Notes under the pieces: generated by a model
Told to the model about the DNA's origin: nothing
Database searches by the model: none
Seen by the model: only the letters and a program-made list of their open reading frames with translations
In this document: one piece after another, positions 1 through 9,746 of the stretch
Numbering within the stretch: the first letter of the stretch is position 1
Layout: each line of letters starts with the position of its first letter
Source: Anaerolineae bacterium
GTDB taxonomy: Bacteria; Chloroflexota; Anaerolineae; Caldilineales; Caldilineaceae
Direction of reading: 5' to 3'
NCBI GenBank assembly: GCA_030432295.1
Contig: JAUIHI010000010.1
Coordinates: 123,599 to 187,598 of the forward strand
Length of the DNA stretch: 64,000 bases
Program-made: the position numbers and the translations under genes

Positions 1-477
1 CACCCCCGCGACGAGCAGATTCTGGATGCCCCGCTCCCGCAGCATTTCGTCCAGGGGTGTGCGGTAAAAGGCGTTCTTGCCCGGCTTGTCCAGCACAATC
101 TCGCCGGGCAGGGGAGCCACTTCGTCGATGATGCCGTGGCCCCACTCGCCCTGGACCAGAATGCGCCCCATCGGTCCGGGATCGCCGATGCGGTTGCCCG
201 GGGGCCAGCGGGTCAGCTTCGTGGGCGGGCAGTCGGAGAGGTCCGCTGGATGGCCTTCGCGCGTATGGACGACGAACATTCCCAGCTTTCGCGCAGCGGC
301 CAATACCGCCTGAATCGGCGCAACCGTGCGCAGGAGCAGCTCCGTGTCGTTGCCCAGCAGCGCGCCGTAGCCATCCGGGTAGAGGAAATCTTTCTGCATA
401 TCGATGACGATCAGCGCTGTCTGGCCGAGTTCCCACGTCACCGGATGGGGGCGGGCGGGGATTGTGATTTCTGGCAC
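1..477 (-). CDS. Isochorismatase-like cysteine hydrolase, C-terminus cut by window edge
   Basis: 159 codons are visible and the gene runs off the left edge. I chose the GTG at 477-475 because GAGAGGAG lies just upstream and the next codons give the typical start PEITIPARP. Family residues visible are Asp26 in IDMQKDF, the HTREGH and LSDCPP motifs (71-85) and the Lys in DKPGKNAF (130-137). The catalytic Cys motif (GVTTxxC) would follow the last visible residue. It resembles the biuret-hydrolase-like protein at 13488-14177 (shared HTREGH, LSDCPP, GRILV and DKP blocks), so it may be a paralogue acting on a related ureide such as triuret, or an ureidoacrylate-type amidase. The substrate is inferred from context only. 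It follows ureG across a long inverted repeat. Confidence 0.85.
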   Translation of the reverse strand, partial: MPEITIPARPHPVTWELGQTALIVIDMQKDFLYPDGYGALLGNDTELLLRTVAPIQAVLAAARKLGMFVVHTREGHPADLSDCPPTKLTRWPPGNRIGDPGPMGRILVQGEWGHGIIDEVAPLPGEIVLDKPGKNAFYRTPLDEMLRERGIQNLLVAGV

Positions 478-502
478 GCTTTGCTTCTCCTCTCGAACGC
501 GT

Positions 503-567
503 GATTCCGGGAATCGGCCACAAACTGCATCGGACTTTCCCCGATCGTCTGGCCGATTCCCGGAATC
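503..567. repeat. 17-bp perfect inverted repeat
   Basis: GATTCCGGGAATCGGCC at 503-519 is exactly complementary to 551-567, with a 31-base loop that itself contains short complementary TCGG/CCGA words. It fills the gap between ureG and the downstream hydrolase gene. There is no T-run, so it looks like a stem-loop repeat or processing site and not a classical terminator. Confidence 0.85.
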
Positions 568-581
568 AGTAGTGCGGATTT

Positions 582-1310
582 CTACAGCACAAACACTTTT
601 TCTTCGCTGTGATTGTGGCTGTGTTCGTGAATATCCGGCTCCCGGCTCTCGACGATGACAATCCGCCCGTCCCAGTGGGTGCGGGGCAACCGCTCGCGCC
701 GGGCCAGATGGCTTTCCACCCATTCCACAACCGCGGCGAAACCCGTGCCATCTTTTAGATTTGTAAAGACAAAAGGCTGCTCGCCGCGCATCCGCAGGGT
801 GTCCCGTCCCATCACTTCCAGAGACGCGCCCACCAGCGGGGCCAGGTCAATTTTGTTGATGACCAGCAGGTCGGAGCGGGTAATACCCGGCCCGCCTTTG
901 CGGGGCAGTTTGTCCCCCGCTGCCACATCGATGACGTAAATCCAGGCGTCCACTAGTTCTGGGCTGAAGGAGGCGGCCAGATTGTCGCCGCCACTTTCCA
1001 GAAAGATCATATCCAGACCGGGCAGGTTCTGCTCCAATTCCAGAATCGCTTCCAGATTCATCGACGCGTCGTCGCGGATGGCGGAGTGAGGACAGCCGCC
1101 GGTCTCTACGCCCCGGATGCGTTCAGCGGGCAGGACGCCCTGGCGCATCAAAAACTCGGCATCTTCCTTCGTGTAGATGTCGTTCGTGACCGCGGCCACA
1201 CTCATCCGCTGGCTGAATTCCTGGCTGAGCAGGTGGACCAGCGCGGTCTTGCCGCTGCCCACCGGCCCGGCCACGCCCATGCGGAGCGCGCGATGTGGGA
1301 ATGTTTTCAA
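582..1310 (-). CDS. ureG: Urease accessory GTPase UreG
   Basis: UreG hydrolyses GTP to drive nickel delivery to apo-urease with UreF and UreD. The P-loop GPVGSGKT is at residues 14-21, the metal-binding Cys-Pro-His is in [11 protein letters not shown], and ESGGDN and NKIDL follow. I chose TTG at 1310-1308 because it is preceded by GGGAG at 7-base spacing and gives the normal UreG opening KTFPHRALR; the ATG at 1280 would cut this off. The protein is about 242 aa. The C-terminus is His-rich (HEHSHNH), which is unusual and may bind nickel, since no ureE is present in the window. It is the last gene of the urt operon, separated from the other urease genes by the transporter genes. Confidence 0.95.
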   Translation of the reverse strand: MKTFPHRALRMGVAGPVGSGKTALVHLLSQEFSQRMSVAAVTNDIYTKEDAEFLMRQGVLPAERIRGVETGGCPHSAIRDDASMNLEAILELEQNLPGLDMIFLESGGDNLAASFSPELVDAWIYVIDVAAGDKLPRKGGPGITRSDLLVINKIDLAPLVGASLEVMGRDTLRMRGEQPFVFTNLKDGTGFAAVVEWVESHLARRERLPRTHWDGRIVIVESREPDIHEHSHNHSEEKVFVL

Positions 1311-1335
1311 AGGGCTTCTCCCCAATGCAATAGAA

Positions 1336-1659
1336 TTAGGCGGTTGTCGTTTCCACAACCGAATTGTGGGTCCCGAAACCGTTGGGCACATAGGCCGATG
1401 CTTCGCTGTCATTGTACCAGCGATCGCCGTCGAGCAGATAGCGGAACTCGTAGCTCGTCTCTGGCTCCAGATCGAGCACGGCTTTGAAGGCCCCGGTTGA
1501 CTTGACCCAACTCATCGGCGTGGCCTCGGTATCCCAGTCGTTGAAGTCTCCCACCAGACAGACCGCCTCAGGGGAAATCTCCTCCGGCAACTCTTCTTTG
1601 GGAATCTCGAAGGTGACTTTGCACGTGTTGCGTGACTTCACATATCGTTTTTTCAGCAT
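1336..1659 (-). CDS. Stand-alone CBM48 (isoamylase early-set / AMPK-type glycogen-binding) domain protein
   Basis: This 107-aa protein consists essentially of one domain. It carries the pattern [10 protein letters not shown] (about residues 34-43), then [15 protein letters not shown] (about 71-85), which is the core of the CBM48/E-set glycogen-binding fold of branching enzymes and AMPK beta. No catalytic domain is attached. It lies between urtE and ureG on the same strand with 22- and 25-base gaps, so it is probably co-transcribed with urea-uptake genes. That is an unexpected location. It might bind glycogen or sense carbon status, but nothing in the sequence shows this. A short Lys/Arg-rich N-terminus precedes the domain. 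Confidence 0.8.
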   Translation of the reverse strand: MLKKRYVKSRNTCKVTFEIPKEELPEEISPEAVCLVGDFNDWDTEATPMSWVKSTGAFKAVLDLEPETSYEFRYLLDGDRWYNDSEASAYVPNGFGTHNSVVETTTA

Positions 1660-1681
1660 TTGACATCTCCTCTTTCATCAA

Positions 1682-2383
1682 CTAAACGGCCAGATACTCC
1701 TTCGCCTTTGCCTCATCGAAGTGAGCCACTGACCCATCCATCACAATTGCACCGGTCTCCATAATATAGAAATAGCTGCCCACCTTCAGCGCAAAATCGA
1801 GAAATTGCTCGACCAGCAGAATGGACATGGCGGCTTCTTCCCGCAAGAGCAGAATAATATCCTCAATCTCCTGCATAATCGACGGCTGAATGCCTTCGGT
1901 CGGCTCGTCCAGCAGGAGCAGTTTGGGGTCGCGCAGAAGCACCCGACCAATCGCCAATTGCTGCTGCTGGCCGCCACTCAACTGACCGGCCACCCGCTTG
2001 CCCATCTGTTTCAGGACCGGGAACAGAGCGTAGACCCGGCCCAGCGCCGCCTCGTCCGGCTTGCGGCTGGGGGTGGATTCAAAACCCATCAGCAGATTTT
2101 CATAGACGCTGAGATAGGGGAAAATGCCCCGGCCCTGGGGCACATAGCCGATACCGGCCCGTGCCCGGCGGCTGCTGGGCCAGCGGGTCATCTCCTCGTC
2201 GCCGAAGTGGATGCTGCCACTTTTGGGTTTGAGCAGCCCCATTACTGTCTTCATCAGCGTCGTCTTGCCCACGCCGTTGCGCCCCATCAGACAGACCACC
2301 TGTCCGGGGGGAACGGCGAGGGTCACATCGTTCAGCACATTGCTTTCGCCGTAATTGACGAAGGCGTTCTGGATTTTCAGCAT
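1682..2383 (-). CDS. urtE: Urea ABC transporter ATP-binding protein UrtE
   Basis: This is one of two ATPases of the high-affinity urea importer UrtABCDE, related to branched-chain amino acid LivF. It has Walker A GRNGVGKTT (about 34-42), the signature LSGGQQQQLAIGR, Walker B LLLLDEPTEG and the H-loop region LLVEQF. At 233 aa it is the usual UrtE length. The ATG at 2383 is preceded by AGGAGG. It is 15 bases downstream of urtD and completes the urtABCDE order, which favours urea over amino acids as substrate. Such operons are commonly under nitrogen control, but no clear site was recognised directly here. Confidence 0.96.
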   Translation of the reverse strand: MLKIQNAFVNYGESNVLNDVTLAVPPGQVVCLMGRNGVGKTTLMKTVMGLLKPKSGSIHFGDEEMTRWPSSRRARAGIGYVPQGRGIFPYLSVYENLLMGFESTPSRKPDEAALGRVYALFPVLKQMGKRVAGQLSGGQQQQLAIGRVLLRDPKLLLLDEPTEGIQPSIMQEIEDIILLLREEAAMSILLVEQFLDFALKVGSYFYIMETGAIVMDGSVAHFDEAKAKEYLAV

Positions 2384-2398
2384 TGCATTGCCTCCTTC

Positions 2399-3157
2399 TC
2401 AGGCGTGGGCGCGGCCCAGGTAGACTTTGACGACCCGTTCGTCCTTCTGCACATCTTCCACCGCACCCTCGCAGAGAAGCTGGCCCAGATGGAGGACAGT
2501 TACTGTCTTGGCGAAGTTGCGCACAAATTCCATGTCGTGTTCGACGACAACTACCGAACAGCGGTGGGCGATGGATTGAAGCAACTCGCCGGTCCGGTTG
2601 CGCTCCTGGCGGGTCATCCCCGCCACCGGTTCATCCAGCAGGAGCAGGCTGGGCTTCTGCACGAGGAGCATTCCGATTTCCAGCCACTGCTTTTCGCCGT
2701 GGGCCAGAATCCCCGCGGGGACGCCCATCCGCTCGCTCAGGCCGATCAGCACCAGAGTGTCGTGGATCAGCGCCTCTTCCTCTTCATTCAGCCCGCGCAG
2801 GAGAGAGAGGGTCGGATCGTTGAAGCCGACCGCTGCCTCCAGATTTTCATAGACGCTGAGGCTGGCAAAGACCGACGGCGTCTGGAATTTGCGTCCCAGC
2901 CCCTTGCGCACAAGGGTGTGCTCCATCTCGTGGGCCACATCCACCCCGCCGTTGAAGAGGATTTTGCCCGAGGCCGGGCGGGTCTTGCCGGTGACCACAT
3001 CCAACAGCGTCGTCTTGCCCGCGCCGTTGGGACCAATCACAAAACGCAGTTCGCCTTTGCGGATGGAAAAGTCGAGATCGTCCAGAGCTTTGAAGCCGTC
3101 GAAGCTGACCGTTACGTTCTGCACATCCAGGATTTTCTCGTTGGTTTGGCTCTCCAT
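2399..3157 (-). CDS. urtD: Urea ABC transporter ATP-binding protein UrtD
   Basis: This is a LivG-like ATPase of the urea importer. Walker A GPNGAGKTT, the Q-loop region, signature LAHGEKQWLEIG (a known variant in UrtD/LivG) and Walker B LLLLDEPVAG are visible. I place the start at ATG 3157 and not the GTG one codon earlier: the AGGAGG inside the last urtC codons then sits six bases away, and the ATG overlaps the urtC stop by one base (TGATG), implying translational coupling. The product is 252 aa, the normal size. It partners with UrtE beneath the UrtBC membrane pair. Confidence 0.96.
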   Translation of the reverse strand: MESQTNEKILDVQNVTVSFDGFKALDDLDFSIRKGELRFVIGPNGAGKTTLLDVVTGKTRPASGKILFNGGVDVAHEMEHTLVRKGLGRKFQTPSVFASLSVYENLEAAVGFNDPTLSLLRGLNEEEEALIHDTLVLIGLSERMGVPAGILAHGEKQWLEIGMLLVQKPSLLLLDEPVAGMTRQERNRTGELLQSIAHRCSVVVVEHDMEFVRNFAKTVTVLHLGQLLCEGAVEDVQKDERVVKVYLGRAHA

Positions 3158-4326
3158 CACGAACCTCCTTCAACCCGCTGGGAAAGGCTGGGCATGACTA
3201 CTTCGGGAAGGGTTTTGGCCGTTCGCTGCTTCTGGCTTTCGGTCTGGGCCGGTCGGGCCTTCCAATTAGCCAGGACTTTCTTCAGCCAGGCAGACGCCGA
3301 TTTCAGCGCGCCCAGCACGCCGTTGGGGAAGAAGAGGACGCTGCCGATAAAGAGCAGACCCAGGAAAGTCTGCCAGATATCCGGGTAGGTTTCGCTGAAG
3401 AAGCTCTTGCCGTAGTTCACCGCCAGCGCACCCACAATCCCACCCATCAGCGTGCCGCGTCCGCCCAGGGCAACCCAAACTACCATTTCGATGGACGGGA
3501 CAACGCCCATGCTGGACGGGGAAATGATGCCCACTTGGGGGACAAAGAGAATCCCGGCCAGGGCGGCGATCATCCCGGAGAGGGCGAAGACGAGGGTTTT
3601 GATGACCACCGGATTGTAGCCGAGGAATCGCACCCGGCTCTCGTCGTCCCGCACGGCCACCAGCAGGCGACCAAAGCGGGAACTGGTCAGCCAGCGGGCC
3701 AGGACGTAGACGCCCAGCAGACAGGCGACGGTCAAATAGTAGAAGCCGTGCTGGGCCTGGCTGCTGAGCAGGCTGTAGCCAAAAATCTTGGCGCTGCCCA
3801 GATTGGTGATGCCATTTGTGCCACCGGTGTAGGCCTGCTGTCCCACAAACCAGATGCTTGTCAGCAGGGTAAATGCCTGGGTGATAATCGAAAAGTAGAC
3901 CCCCTTCACCCGGCTGCGGAAGAGGAAGTAGCCCAGCACCCCGGCCAACAGCGCGGGGATGACCAGCGCTGCCACAATCGCAAAGACCGGGTTCTGGAAG
4001 GGTGCCCAAAACCAGGGCAGGGATTTCAGCCCGCTCCAGAACATAAAGTCGGGAATTTTGTCGCCGGAGGACTGCAACTTCAGATACATAGCAAAGCCAT
4101 ACGCGCCCAACCCGAAAAAGAGGCCCTGGCCCAGGCTCATCATCCCGCCGTAGCCCCAGACCAGGTCCAGGCCCACAGCGACGATCGCGAAGGTGAGAAA
4201 TTTCCCCAACTGGCTCAGGCGGAATTCGGAGACAAATTGAGGGGCCAGCAAAAAGATCACCGCCAGCAGCAGAACGGGTCCCCAGCGGCGGAGCAGTGCA
4301 AATGAGGTCTTCTTTTTGATTTTCAT
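3157..4326 (-). CDS. urtC: Urea ABC transporter permease UrtC
   Basis: This LivM-type inner-membrane permease has 389 aa with about ten hydrophobic segments, including [21 protein letters not shown] and the conserved [15 protein letters not shown] block before a membrane segment, which is characteristic of UrtC. The ATG at 4326 follows AAAGGAGAAATA. It lies 22 bases downstream of urtB and overlaps urtD. A short Lys/Gln-rich cytoplasmic tail follows the last helix. With UrtB it forms the transmembrane pore of the urea importer. Confidence 0.96.
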   Translation of the reverse strand: MKIKKKTSFALLRRWGPVLLLAVIFLLAPQFVSEFRLSQLGKFLTFAIVAVGLDLVWGYGGMMSLGQGLFFGLGAYGFAMYLKLQSSGDKIPDFMFWSGLKSLPWFWAPFQNPVFAIVAALVIPALLAGVLGYFLFRSRVKGVYFSIITQAFTLLTSIWFVGQQAYTGGTNGITNLGSAKIFGYSLLSSQAQHGFYYLTVACLLGVYVLARWLTSSRFGRLLVAVRDDESRVRFLGYNPVVIKTLVFALSGMIAALAGILFVPQVGIISPSSMGVVPSIEMVVWVALGGRGTLMGGIVGALAVNYGKSFFSETYPDIWQTFLGLLFIGSVLFFPNGVLGALKSASAWLKKVLANWKARPAQTESQKQRTAKTLPEVVMPSLSQRVEGGS

Positions 4327-4348
4327 TATTTCTCCTTTGGGGGTGTCC

Positions 4349-5248
4349 CTATGCCCGGCTTTGCAGAGAGACCAGACCGGCTGGCTTCCATTGCAGGAAG
4401 ACGATAATCAGCAGGAGGACCAGCACTTTGCCGACGGTCGCTGTTGTGCCCAGCTCTAGCGTCGTGTTGGCCAGACCGATGAGCAGCGCGGCCAGAACTG
4501 TGCCGGGCAGACGTCCGACGCCCCCCAGCACGACGACCATAAACGCATCCACAATATAAAATGTGCCCAGCGAAGGACCGATGGGACCGATGAGTGCCAG
4601 GGCGCAGCCAGCTACACCCGCCAGCCCCGTGCCCAGGGCAAAGGTCATCGCATCCACCCGGCGGGACTGGACCCCCAGGCACGAGGCCATTTGCCTGTTC
4701 TGCATTACCGCCCGCAGCCGTCGCCCGCTGGCTGTTCGGTTTAGATGCAGATAGATAGCTATCACAGCTACCACCACCAGCCCGATGATGAAAATGCGCT
4801 TGTAGGGCAGGAGCATCCCCGAACCCATATCGAAACCGCCCACCAGCCAGGCCGGGCTGCTCACATTCACATTCGGTGCGCCAAAGATGCTGCGGGCCGC
4901 CTGTTGCAGTACCAGCCCCACGCCCCAGGTCGCCAGCAGCGTGTCCAAAGGTCGCCCGTAGAGATGGCGAATCAGCGTCACTTCCATCAGTGCACCCAGC
5001 GCCCCGGCAAACAAAAAGGCCGCGGGAATCGCCAGCAAAAACCAGACCCCTGCATCCACCCCGCCCAGGGCTGTGGCAAAAAGCTGCTGAAAGATGAAGG
5101 CCATATACGCGCCGATCATGATAAATTCGCCGTGGGCCATATTGATGACATTCATCAGCCCAAAGGCAAAAGCCAGCCCCAACGAGACCAGCAGCAGAAT
5201 GGACCCCAAACTCAGTCCGTTGAATATCTGCAAGGCGAGAACTTCCAT
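4349..5248 (-). CDS. urtB: Urea ABC transporter permease UrtB
   Basis: This is a LivH-type permease of the urea importer, 299 aa from the chosen start. The ATG at 5248 is preceded by AGAGAGGG at 7-base spacing and starts with the usual [20 protein letters not shown] helix; an earlier in-frame start would add 14 non-conserved residues. Conserved text includes [17 protein letters not shown] and the [17 protein letters not shown] segment near residue 235. A roughly 160-bp palindromic repeat separates it from urtA, which may let the binding protein be made in excess over the permeases. Confidence 0.95.
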   Translation of the reverse strand: MEVLALQIFNGLSLGSILLLVSLGLAFAFGLMNVINMAHGEFIMIGAYMAFIFQQLFATALGGVDAGVWFLLAIPAAFLFAGALGALMEVTLIRHLYGRPLDTLLATWGVGLVLQQAARSIFGAPNVNVSSPAWLVGGFDMGSGMLLPYKRIFIIGLVVVAVIAIYLHLNRTASGRRLRAVMQNRQMASCLGVQSRRVDAMTFALGTGLAGVAGCALALIGPIGPSLGTFYIVDAFMVVVLGGVGRLPGTVLAALLIGLANTTLELGTTATVGKVLVLLLIIVFLQWKPAGLVSLQSRA

Positions 5249-5378
5249 AGCACACCCTCTCTCTTGGCTGTGGGCAGTTGTGGGGACCACCCGGACAATT
5301 CGGCAACCCTGACCAGCGAATCGGTGACCTTCGCTGGTCGGGGCCTATTACAAAATTCTTGTATTTATTCGCAAAACA

Positions 5379-5538
5379 GGTCAGTGAGCGCCGATTGAGT
5401 AGCCGTCAGAATCCTTCGGATTCTGCGTCTTCGAGGCGTATCGAAATCAAGCGAACGGGTGAGAATGACTAGACGTTGCCACCCGCTTGGTTTCGATACG
5501 GCGGGAAACAGCACCCGCCTACTCAACCGGCACTGGTC
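5379..5538. repeat. MITE-like palindromic repeat, copy A (between urtA and urtB)
   Basis: The ends are imperfect inverted repeats (GCGCCGATTGAGTAG near 5388-5402 against CTACTCAACCGGC near 5519-5531). An inner stem pairs CGTATCGAAATCAAGCG (5437-5453) with CGCTTGGTTTCGATACG (5484-5500). A second copy in opposite orientation lies at 59657-59801. Copy A carries an extra palindrome, CAGAATCC-ttc-GGATTCTG, at 5407-5425, which copy B lacks. Confidence 0.85.
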
Positions 5539-5544
5539 AATATC

Positions 5545-6873
5545 CTACTGGGCCAGACCTTCCGCCCAGGGAATCGCCATCAGGAACGGATCCGGCTTCA
5601 CTGCGTCGCCGCTGCTCCACACTTCGTCGATCAGCCCTTCGCTGTTGATTTGGCCGATGCGCACGACTTTCCAGGTGTGCTGGTTCTCCGGCTCCACCTT
5701 CACCAGACCGCCGGGGGCTGCAAATTCGATTTCACCCGTGGCCGCGGCGGCTTTCACAGCTTCCACATCTGTCGAACCGGCCTTCTCCACCATCGCCTTC
5801 CACAGGTAGACGCCGAAGTAACCCGCTTCGATGGGGTCAGCCGTCACCCGGTCTTCGCCGTAGGCTGCTTTGTATGCTTCCACAAACTCGGCATTTTCCG
5901 GCGTGTCGGTGGTCTGGTAGTAGTTCCAGGAGGTGTAGTGGCCGGCGATATTCTCGACGCCAATGCCGCGTACTTCCTCTTCCGCCACGCTCACGGACAT
6001 CACAGGCAGGCTCTCAGGCGTGAAGCCCGCATCTTTGAACTGCTTGAAGAAGGCCACATTGCTGTCGCCGTTCAGGGTGTTGAAGATGGCGTCGGGTGCG
6101 GCTTCCTGAATTTTGCTGATGATTGTGCTGAATTCTGTGCCGCCCAACGGGACGTACTCTTCGCCAGCCAGAGCGATGCCCGCATCTTCCAACTGGGCTT
6201 TGATAATCAGATTGGCCGTGCGGGGGAAAACGTAGTCCGAGCCGAGCAGGTAGATGTTCTGTGCGCCCAGCTCGTTGATCAGAAAGTCCACGCCGGGGAT
6301 AATCTGCTGGGTCGGCTCTGCGCCGGTGTAGAAGATATTCGGGGAGGATTCCAACCCTTCGTACTGCACTGGGTAGAAGAGCAGGCCGTTGAGTTCCTCG
6401 AAGACGGGCAGCACAGCTTTGCGGCTGGCGCTCGTCCAGCAACCAAAGACAACGGCTACTTCGTCCTGCTGGATCAGCTTGCGGGCCTTTTCTGCAAAGG
6501 TGGGCCAGTCGCTGGCGCCATCCTCCACCACTGCTTCCAACATTTTGCCGTTGATCCCACCCGCGGCGTTGATCTCCTCAATTGCCAGCAATGTGGCATC
6601 CCGCACAGAGACTTCGCTGATGGACATTGTGCCGCTGAGGGAGTGCAAGATACCGACTTTGATGGTCTCGCTTTCAGCCATCGGGGCTGCGGTGGCCTCG
6701 GCTGCGGGGGCAGCTGCTTCGGCAGCCGCGGTTGGTTCAGCCGCTGCCGGTGCAGCCGGCGCGGCGCAGGCCGAGATGACCATTGCCAGAATTGCGAACA
6801 ATAGAATCGTGGCTCGTTTACGCAGACCGGCTGTGGCGGCGTTTCCTCGAACGTTTTCTTCTCGTTGCGACAT
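5545..6873 (-). CDS. urtA: Urea ABC transporter substrate-binding lipoprotein UrtA
   Basis: This is a periplasmic-type binding protein of the peripla_BP_5 family, anchored as a lipoprotein. The signal peptide ends in the lipobox VISAC and is followed by an Ala/Pro/Glu/Thr-rich linker of about 40 residues. The mature part begins [18 protein letters not shown] and contains the UrtA-typical [21 protein letters not shown] and YPVQYEGLE. Two ATGs occur (6879, 6873); the second has better spacing from GAAGGA and I use it (442 aa). It is first in the urtABCDE operon, preceded by the terminator of the urease operon and a possible operator. Confidence 0.95.
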   Translation of the reverse strand: MSQREENVRGNAATAGLRKRATILLFAILAMVISACAAPAAPAAAEPTAAAEAAAPAAEATAAPMAESETIKVGILHSLSGTMSISEVSVRDATLLAIEEINAAGGINGKMLEAVVEDGASDWPTFAEKARKLIQQDEVAVVFGCWTSASRKAVLPVFEELNGLLFYPVQYEGLESSPNIFYTGAEPTQQIIPGVDFLINELGAQNIYLLGSDYVFPRTANLIIKAQLEDAGIALAGEEYVPLGGTEFSTIISKIQEAAPDAIFNTLNGDSNVAFFKQFKDAGFTPESLPVMSVSVAEEEVRGIGVENIAGHYTSWNYYQTTDTPENAEFVEAYKAAYGEDRVTADPIEAGYFGVYLWKAMVEKAGSTDVEAVKAAAATGEIEFAAPGGLVKVEPENQHTWKVVRIGQINSEGLIDEVWSSGDAVKPDPFLMAIPWAEGLAQ

Positions 6874-6879
6874 TGACAT

Positions 6880-7103
6880 TTCCTTCTCTTTGGGAGGCTG
6901 TTATGGGTTTGAAACGACTGGTCAAATTCGCCCGTTTCGCGCCGCTGCAATTCGGCCACGTATCCAACCGTCAGTAGTGTATGTCCTGTTGTTTCATTTA
7001 GAATCGGGTAGAACGAACAGACTTAACTGTGTGCTCGTTGTGCATCTTGCACATGATCGTTTGTCTGCTGTTGTAGGTGTACCACAGGCGGTCACTGGGG
7101 AGT
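6880..7103 (-). promoter_or_regulatory. Upstream region of the urt operon with candidate operator
   Basis: This gap between the ureC-side terminator and urtA must hold the urt promoter if the two operons are separate. The only clear symmetric site is TGTGCA-tct-TGCACA at 7039-7053, flanked by AACGA-type repeats. It could be a binding site for a dimeric regulator, but I could not match it to a named family. No convincing -35/-10 pair was identified. Confidence 0.35.
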
Positions 7104-7147
7104 GGAAAAAGAAAAACCGCCCATGTGCATTGTGCATACGGGCGGTT
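7104..7147 (-). terminator. Rho-independent terminator of the urease operon
   Basis: On the minus strand, downstream of ureC, a stem (AACCGCCC at 7115-7122 with GGGCGGTT at 7140-7147, extended inside by TGCA pairs) is followed by a T-rich tract (TTTTTCTTTTT, complement of 7106-7116). This separates the ureC transcript from the urt operon. Confidence 0.85.
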
Positions 7148-7201
7148 GATTTCTTTGTGCAGATTGCTGCAATTGTTCGCCTGCGGGTGTATTCAGAAGG
7201 A

Positions 7202-8926
7202 TCAGAACAAAAAGTAGCGTTGGGCCATCGGCAAGCTGGCCGCTGGCTCGCAGGTCAATAGTTCCCCGTCGGCTCGCACTTCATACGTCTCCGGGTCTAC
7301 TTCCAGCACAGGCGTGGCGCTGTTGTGGATCATCTGCGCTTTGCCGATTGTGCGGCAATTGCGCACGGCCACCGCCTGCTTGCCCAGTCCCAACCGCTGG
7401 GGAACACCCGCGTCCAGAGCAGCCTGGGCCATAAAGACAGCGCTCGTCGCCTGGGGAGCGCTGCCGAAGCTGCCAAACATCGGTCGATAGAGCACCGGCT
7501 GGGGTGTCGGGATGGAGGCGTTGGCGTCGCCCATCACAGACCAGGCGATGAAGCCCCCTTTGACGACCATCTCCGGCTTCACCCCAAAGAAGGCCGGTTT
7601 CCAGAGCACAATATCCGCCAGCTTGCCCGGCTCAATCGAACCGACCTCTCCGTCAATGCCGTGGGTGATGGCCGGGTTGATCGTATATTTGGCGATATAG
7701 CGCTTGACCCGTGCATTGTCATTGTGGGCAGAGTCAGCGGCCAGTGCGCCCCGCTGCACCTTCATTTTGTGGGCCGTCTGCCAGGTGCGGATAATCACCT
7801 CTCCCACCCGTCCCATAGCCTGGGAGTCGCTGGAAATCATACTCAGTACGCCCAGATCGTGCAGAATGTCCTCGGCGGCAATCGTCTCGGCCCGGATGCG
7901 GCTCTCGGCAAAGGCCACGTCCTCCGGGACCAGCGGGTTCAGGTGGTGGCAGACCATCAGCATATCCAGATGCTCGGCGATAGTATTGATAGTATAGGGC
8001 CGGGTCGGGTTGGTGGAGGAGGGCAGAATGTGGGGGAAAGCCGCGATGCGGATAATGTCCGGGGCGTGGCCACCCCCCGCGCCTTCCGTGTGATAGGTGT
8101 GGATCGTGCGCCCGGCAATGGCGGCAATCGTGCGCTCCACATAGCCTGCTTCGTTGAGAGTGTCCGTGTGGATGGCGACCTGCACGTCGAATTCGTCGGC
8201 CACAGAGAGGCAGGTGTCGATGGCTGCGGGGGTTGTGCCCCAATCCTCGTGGAGCTTCAGCCCGCACGCCCCGGCCCGCAACTGTTCGGCCAGGGGTTCG
8301 GGTGTGGAGGCGTTGCCTTTGCCCAGAAAGCCGAAATTGACCGGCCAGGCTTCGGTGGCCTGCAACATCCGGGCAAGATTCCACGCGCCGGGGGTGGCTG
8401 TGGTGGCGTTCGTGCCGGTGGCCGGGCCTGTGCCGCCGCCCAGCATTGTGGTGACGCCGCTGCTCAATGCTTCGGTGATCTGCTGGGGCGCGATGAAGTG
8501 GATGTGGGCGTCGATGCCCCCAGCAGTGACAATTTTGCCCTCGCCCGCGATGACTTCCGTAGAGGGGCCGACTACCAGTTCCGGGTCTACCCCGGCCATT
8601 GTGTCCGGGTTGCCCGCCTTGCCCACCTTCACAATCCGCCCGTCTTTGACGCCGATGTCGCCCTTCACAATGCCCCAGTGGTCCACAATCAGCGCGTTGG
8701 TAATCACCAAATCCAGCGCACCGGGGGATTCGTCTCGCGTCACCCGGCTGCTCTGGCCCATTCCGTCCCGGATGACTTTGCCGCCGCCAAAAGCGATTTC
8801 GTCGCCGTAGACGGTGAAATCCTTCTCCACTTCGATAATCAATTCCGTGTCGGCCAGCCGCACCCGGTCGCCGGTGGTGGGTCCGTAGAGATCGGCGTAG
8901 GTGCGCCGGGGAATGGATAGAGTCAT
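7202..8926 (-). CDS. ureC: Urease alpha subunit UreC
   Basis: This is the catalytic subunit, hydrolysing urea to ammonia and carbamate at a di-nickel site. Visible ligands and catalytic groups are DAHIHF, the carbamylated Lys in GLKLHEDWG, His in [10 protein letters not shown] and [12 protein letters not shown], the flap His region MVCHHLN and Asp in SSDSQAMGR. The length of 574 aa matches the family. The ATG at 8926 overlaps the ureB stop by four bases (ATGA). It is last in ureF-D-A-B-C and is followed by a strong terminator. All active-site residues I can check are intact, so the enzyme should be functional if nickel-loaded. Confidence 0.98.
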   Translation of the reverse strand: MTLSIPRRTYADLYGPTTGDRVRLADTELIIEVEKDFTVYGDEIAFGGGKVIRDGMGQSSRVTRDESPGALDLVITNALIVDHWGIVKGDIGVKDGRIVKVGKAGNPDTMAGVDPELVVGPSTEVIAGEGKIVTAGGIDAHIHFIAPQQITEALSSGVTTMLGGGTGPATGTNATTATPGAWNLARMLQATEAWPVNFGFLGKGNASTPEPLAEQLRAGACGLKLHEDWGTTPAAIDTCLSVADEFDVQVAIHTDTLNEAGYVERTIAAIAGRTIHTYHTEGAGGGHAPDIIRIAAFPHILPSSTNPTRPYTINTIAEHLDMLMVCHHLNPLVPEDVAFAESRIRAETIAAEDILHDLGVLSMISSDSQAMGRVGEVIIRTWQTAHKMKVQRGALAADSAHNDNARVKRYIAKYTINPAITHGIDGEVGSIEPGKLADIVLWKPAFFGVKPEMVVKGGFIAWSVMGDANASIPTPQPVLYRPMFGSFGSAPQATSAVFMAQAALDAGVPQRLGLGKQAVAVRNCRTIGKAQMIHNSATPVLEVDPETYEVRADGELLTCEPAASLPMAQRYFLF

Positions 8927-9324
8927 GCGATTGCTCCCGTCTCTTTGCCAGCAGTCGAGCTTTCCAGAAAAAGTTCGACTTCTTTGTGTGCTCTCTCCTG
9001 CACCGCCGGGTCGTCCAGACTGCCGTTGACCAGCCCGTTGCCGCCGTGCATTATTCGTGCCCCGGCCAGGGCCACCAGCGACACTTCTTTGTCATCCCCA
9101 GGCTCGAAGCGCACTGCCGTCCCCGCGGGAATGTTCAGCCGCATCCCGTAGGCCCCGGCCCGGTCGAAGTGCAGGGCGGTGTTCACCTCGAAGAAGTGGT
9201 AGTGGCTGCCCACCTGCACAGGCCGGTCGCCGCTGTTGACCACCAGCAGCGTCACCGCTTCCCGCCCCACATTGGCCTCAATCGGGCCAGCGTCTCTGTC
9301 GATTAGTATCTCACCCGGTTTCAT
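8923..9324 (-). CDS. ureB: Urease beta subunit UreB
   Basis: This is the structural subunit of the urease trimer. The ATG at 9324 follows AAAGGAGCAACA and begins [18 protein letters not shown]; an upstream in-frame start would read through the stem-loop repeat at 9346-9400 and was rejected. Family motifs are [15 protein letters not shown] and [19 protein letters not shown]. It has 133 residues, about 30 more than short UreB proteins; the extra C-terminal tail (after GLVNGSLDD) is Glu/Lys-rich. It overlaps ureC by four bases. Confidence 0.96.
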   Translation of the reverse strand: MKPGEILIDRDAGPIEANVGREAVTLLVVNSGDRPVQVGSHYHFFEVNTALHFDRAGAYGMRLNIPAGTAVRFEPGDDKEVSLVALAGARIMHGGNGLVNGSLDDPAVQERAHKEVELFLESSTAGKETGAIA

Positions 9325-9345
9325 TGTTGCTCCTTTTACCAAAGA

Positions 9346-9400
9346 GACGACGGACGGAGGACGAAAGACGAACCACAACGTTCGTCCTCCGTCTGTCGTC
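9346..9400. repeat. Stem-loop repeat of the GACGACGGACG family (ureA-ureB gap)
   Basis: A 20-base arm at 9346-9365 pairs with 9381-9400 with one mismatch and a 15-base loop. Related words form stems at 21371-21450 and 40793-40855 and a word run at 38862-38880. Confidence 0.85.
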
Positions 9401-9410
9401 TATCGTCGTT

Positions 9411-9716
9411 TTATCCCTGAATCGGGTCGTGTACCGTCACCAGCTTCGTGCCGTCGGGAAAGGTCGCCTCCACCTGCACCTCGTGGATCATTTCGGCCAC
9501 CCCGTCCATCACATCCGCCCGGCTGAGAATCGTCGTGCCGTAGGTCATTATTTCGGCCACACTGCGCCCATCCCTGGCCGCTTCCAGAATCTCGAAGGAG
9601 AGGATCGCCACCGCTTCGGGATAGTTCAGCTTCAGTCCCCGGCCCTGACGTTTACGCGCCAGCTCCGCGGCCAGAAAGATCATCAGTTTTTCCTGCTCCC
9701 GCTGGATCAGATGCAT
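9411..9716 (-). CDS. ureA: Urease gamma subunit UreA
   Basis: This is the small structural subunit, 101 aa, the standard length. It starts [20 protein letters not shown] and ends with [20 protein letters not shown], both typical of UreA. The ATG at 9716 is preceded by CAGGAGT; a much longer upstream reading frame exists but is just the opposite-frame shadow of ureD. It lies between two stem-loop repeats, so ureA, unlike ureB and ureC, is not tightly coupled to its neighbours. Confidence 0.97.
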   Translation of the reverse strand: MHLIQREQEKLMIFLAAELARKRQGRGLKLNYPEAVAILSFEILEAARDGRSVAEIMTYGTTILSRADVMDGVAEMIHEVQVEATFPDGTKLVTVHDPIQG

Positions 9717-9746
9717 CGAAGACTCCTGTTGAAAATATACAATTCC

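Noticed and set aside
8923..9010. ureB C-terminal tail as a repeat insertion
   Set aside because: Only an 11-base word (AAGTTCGACTT) is shared with the palindrome at 11905-12097; too short to claim.
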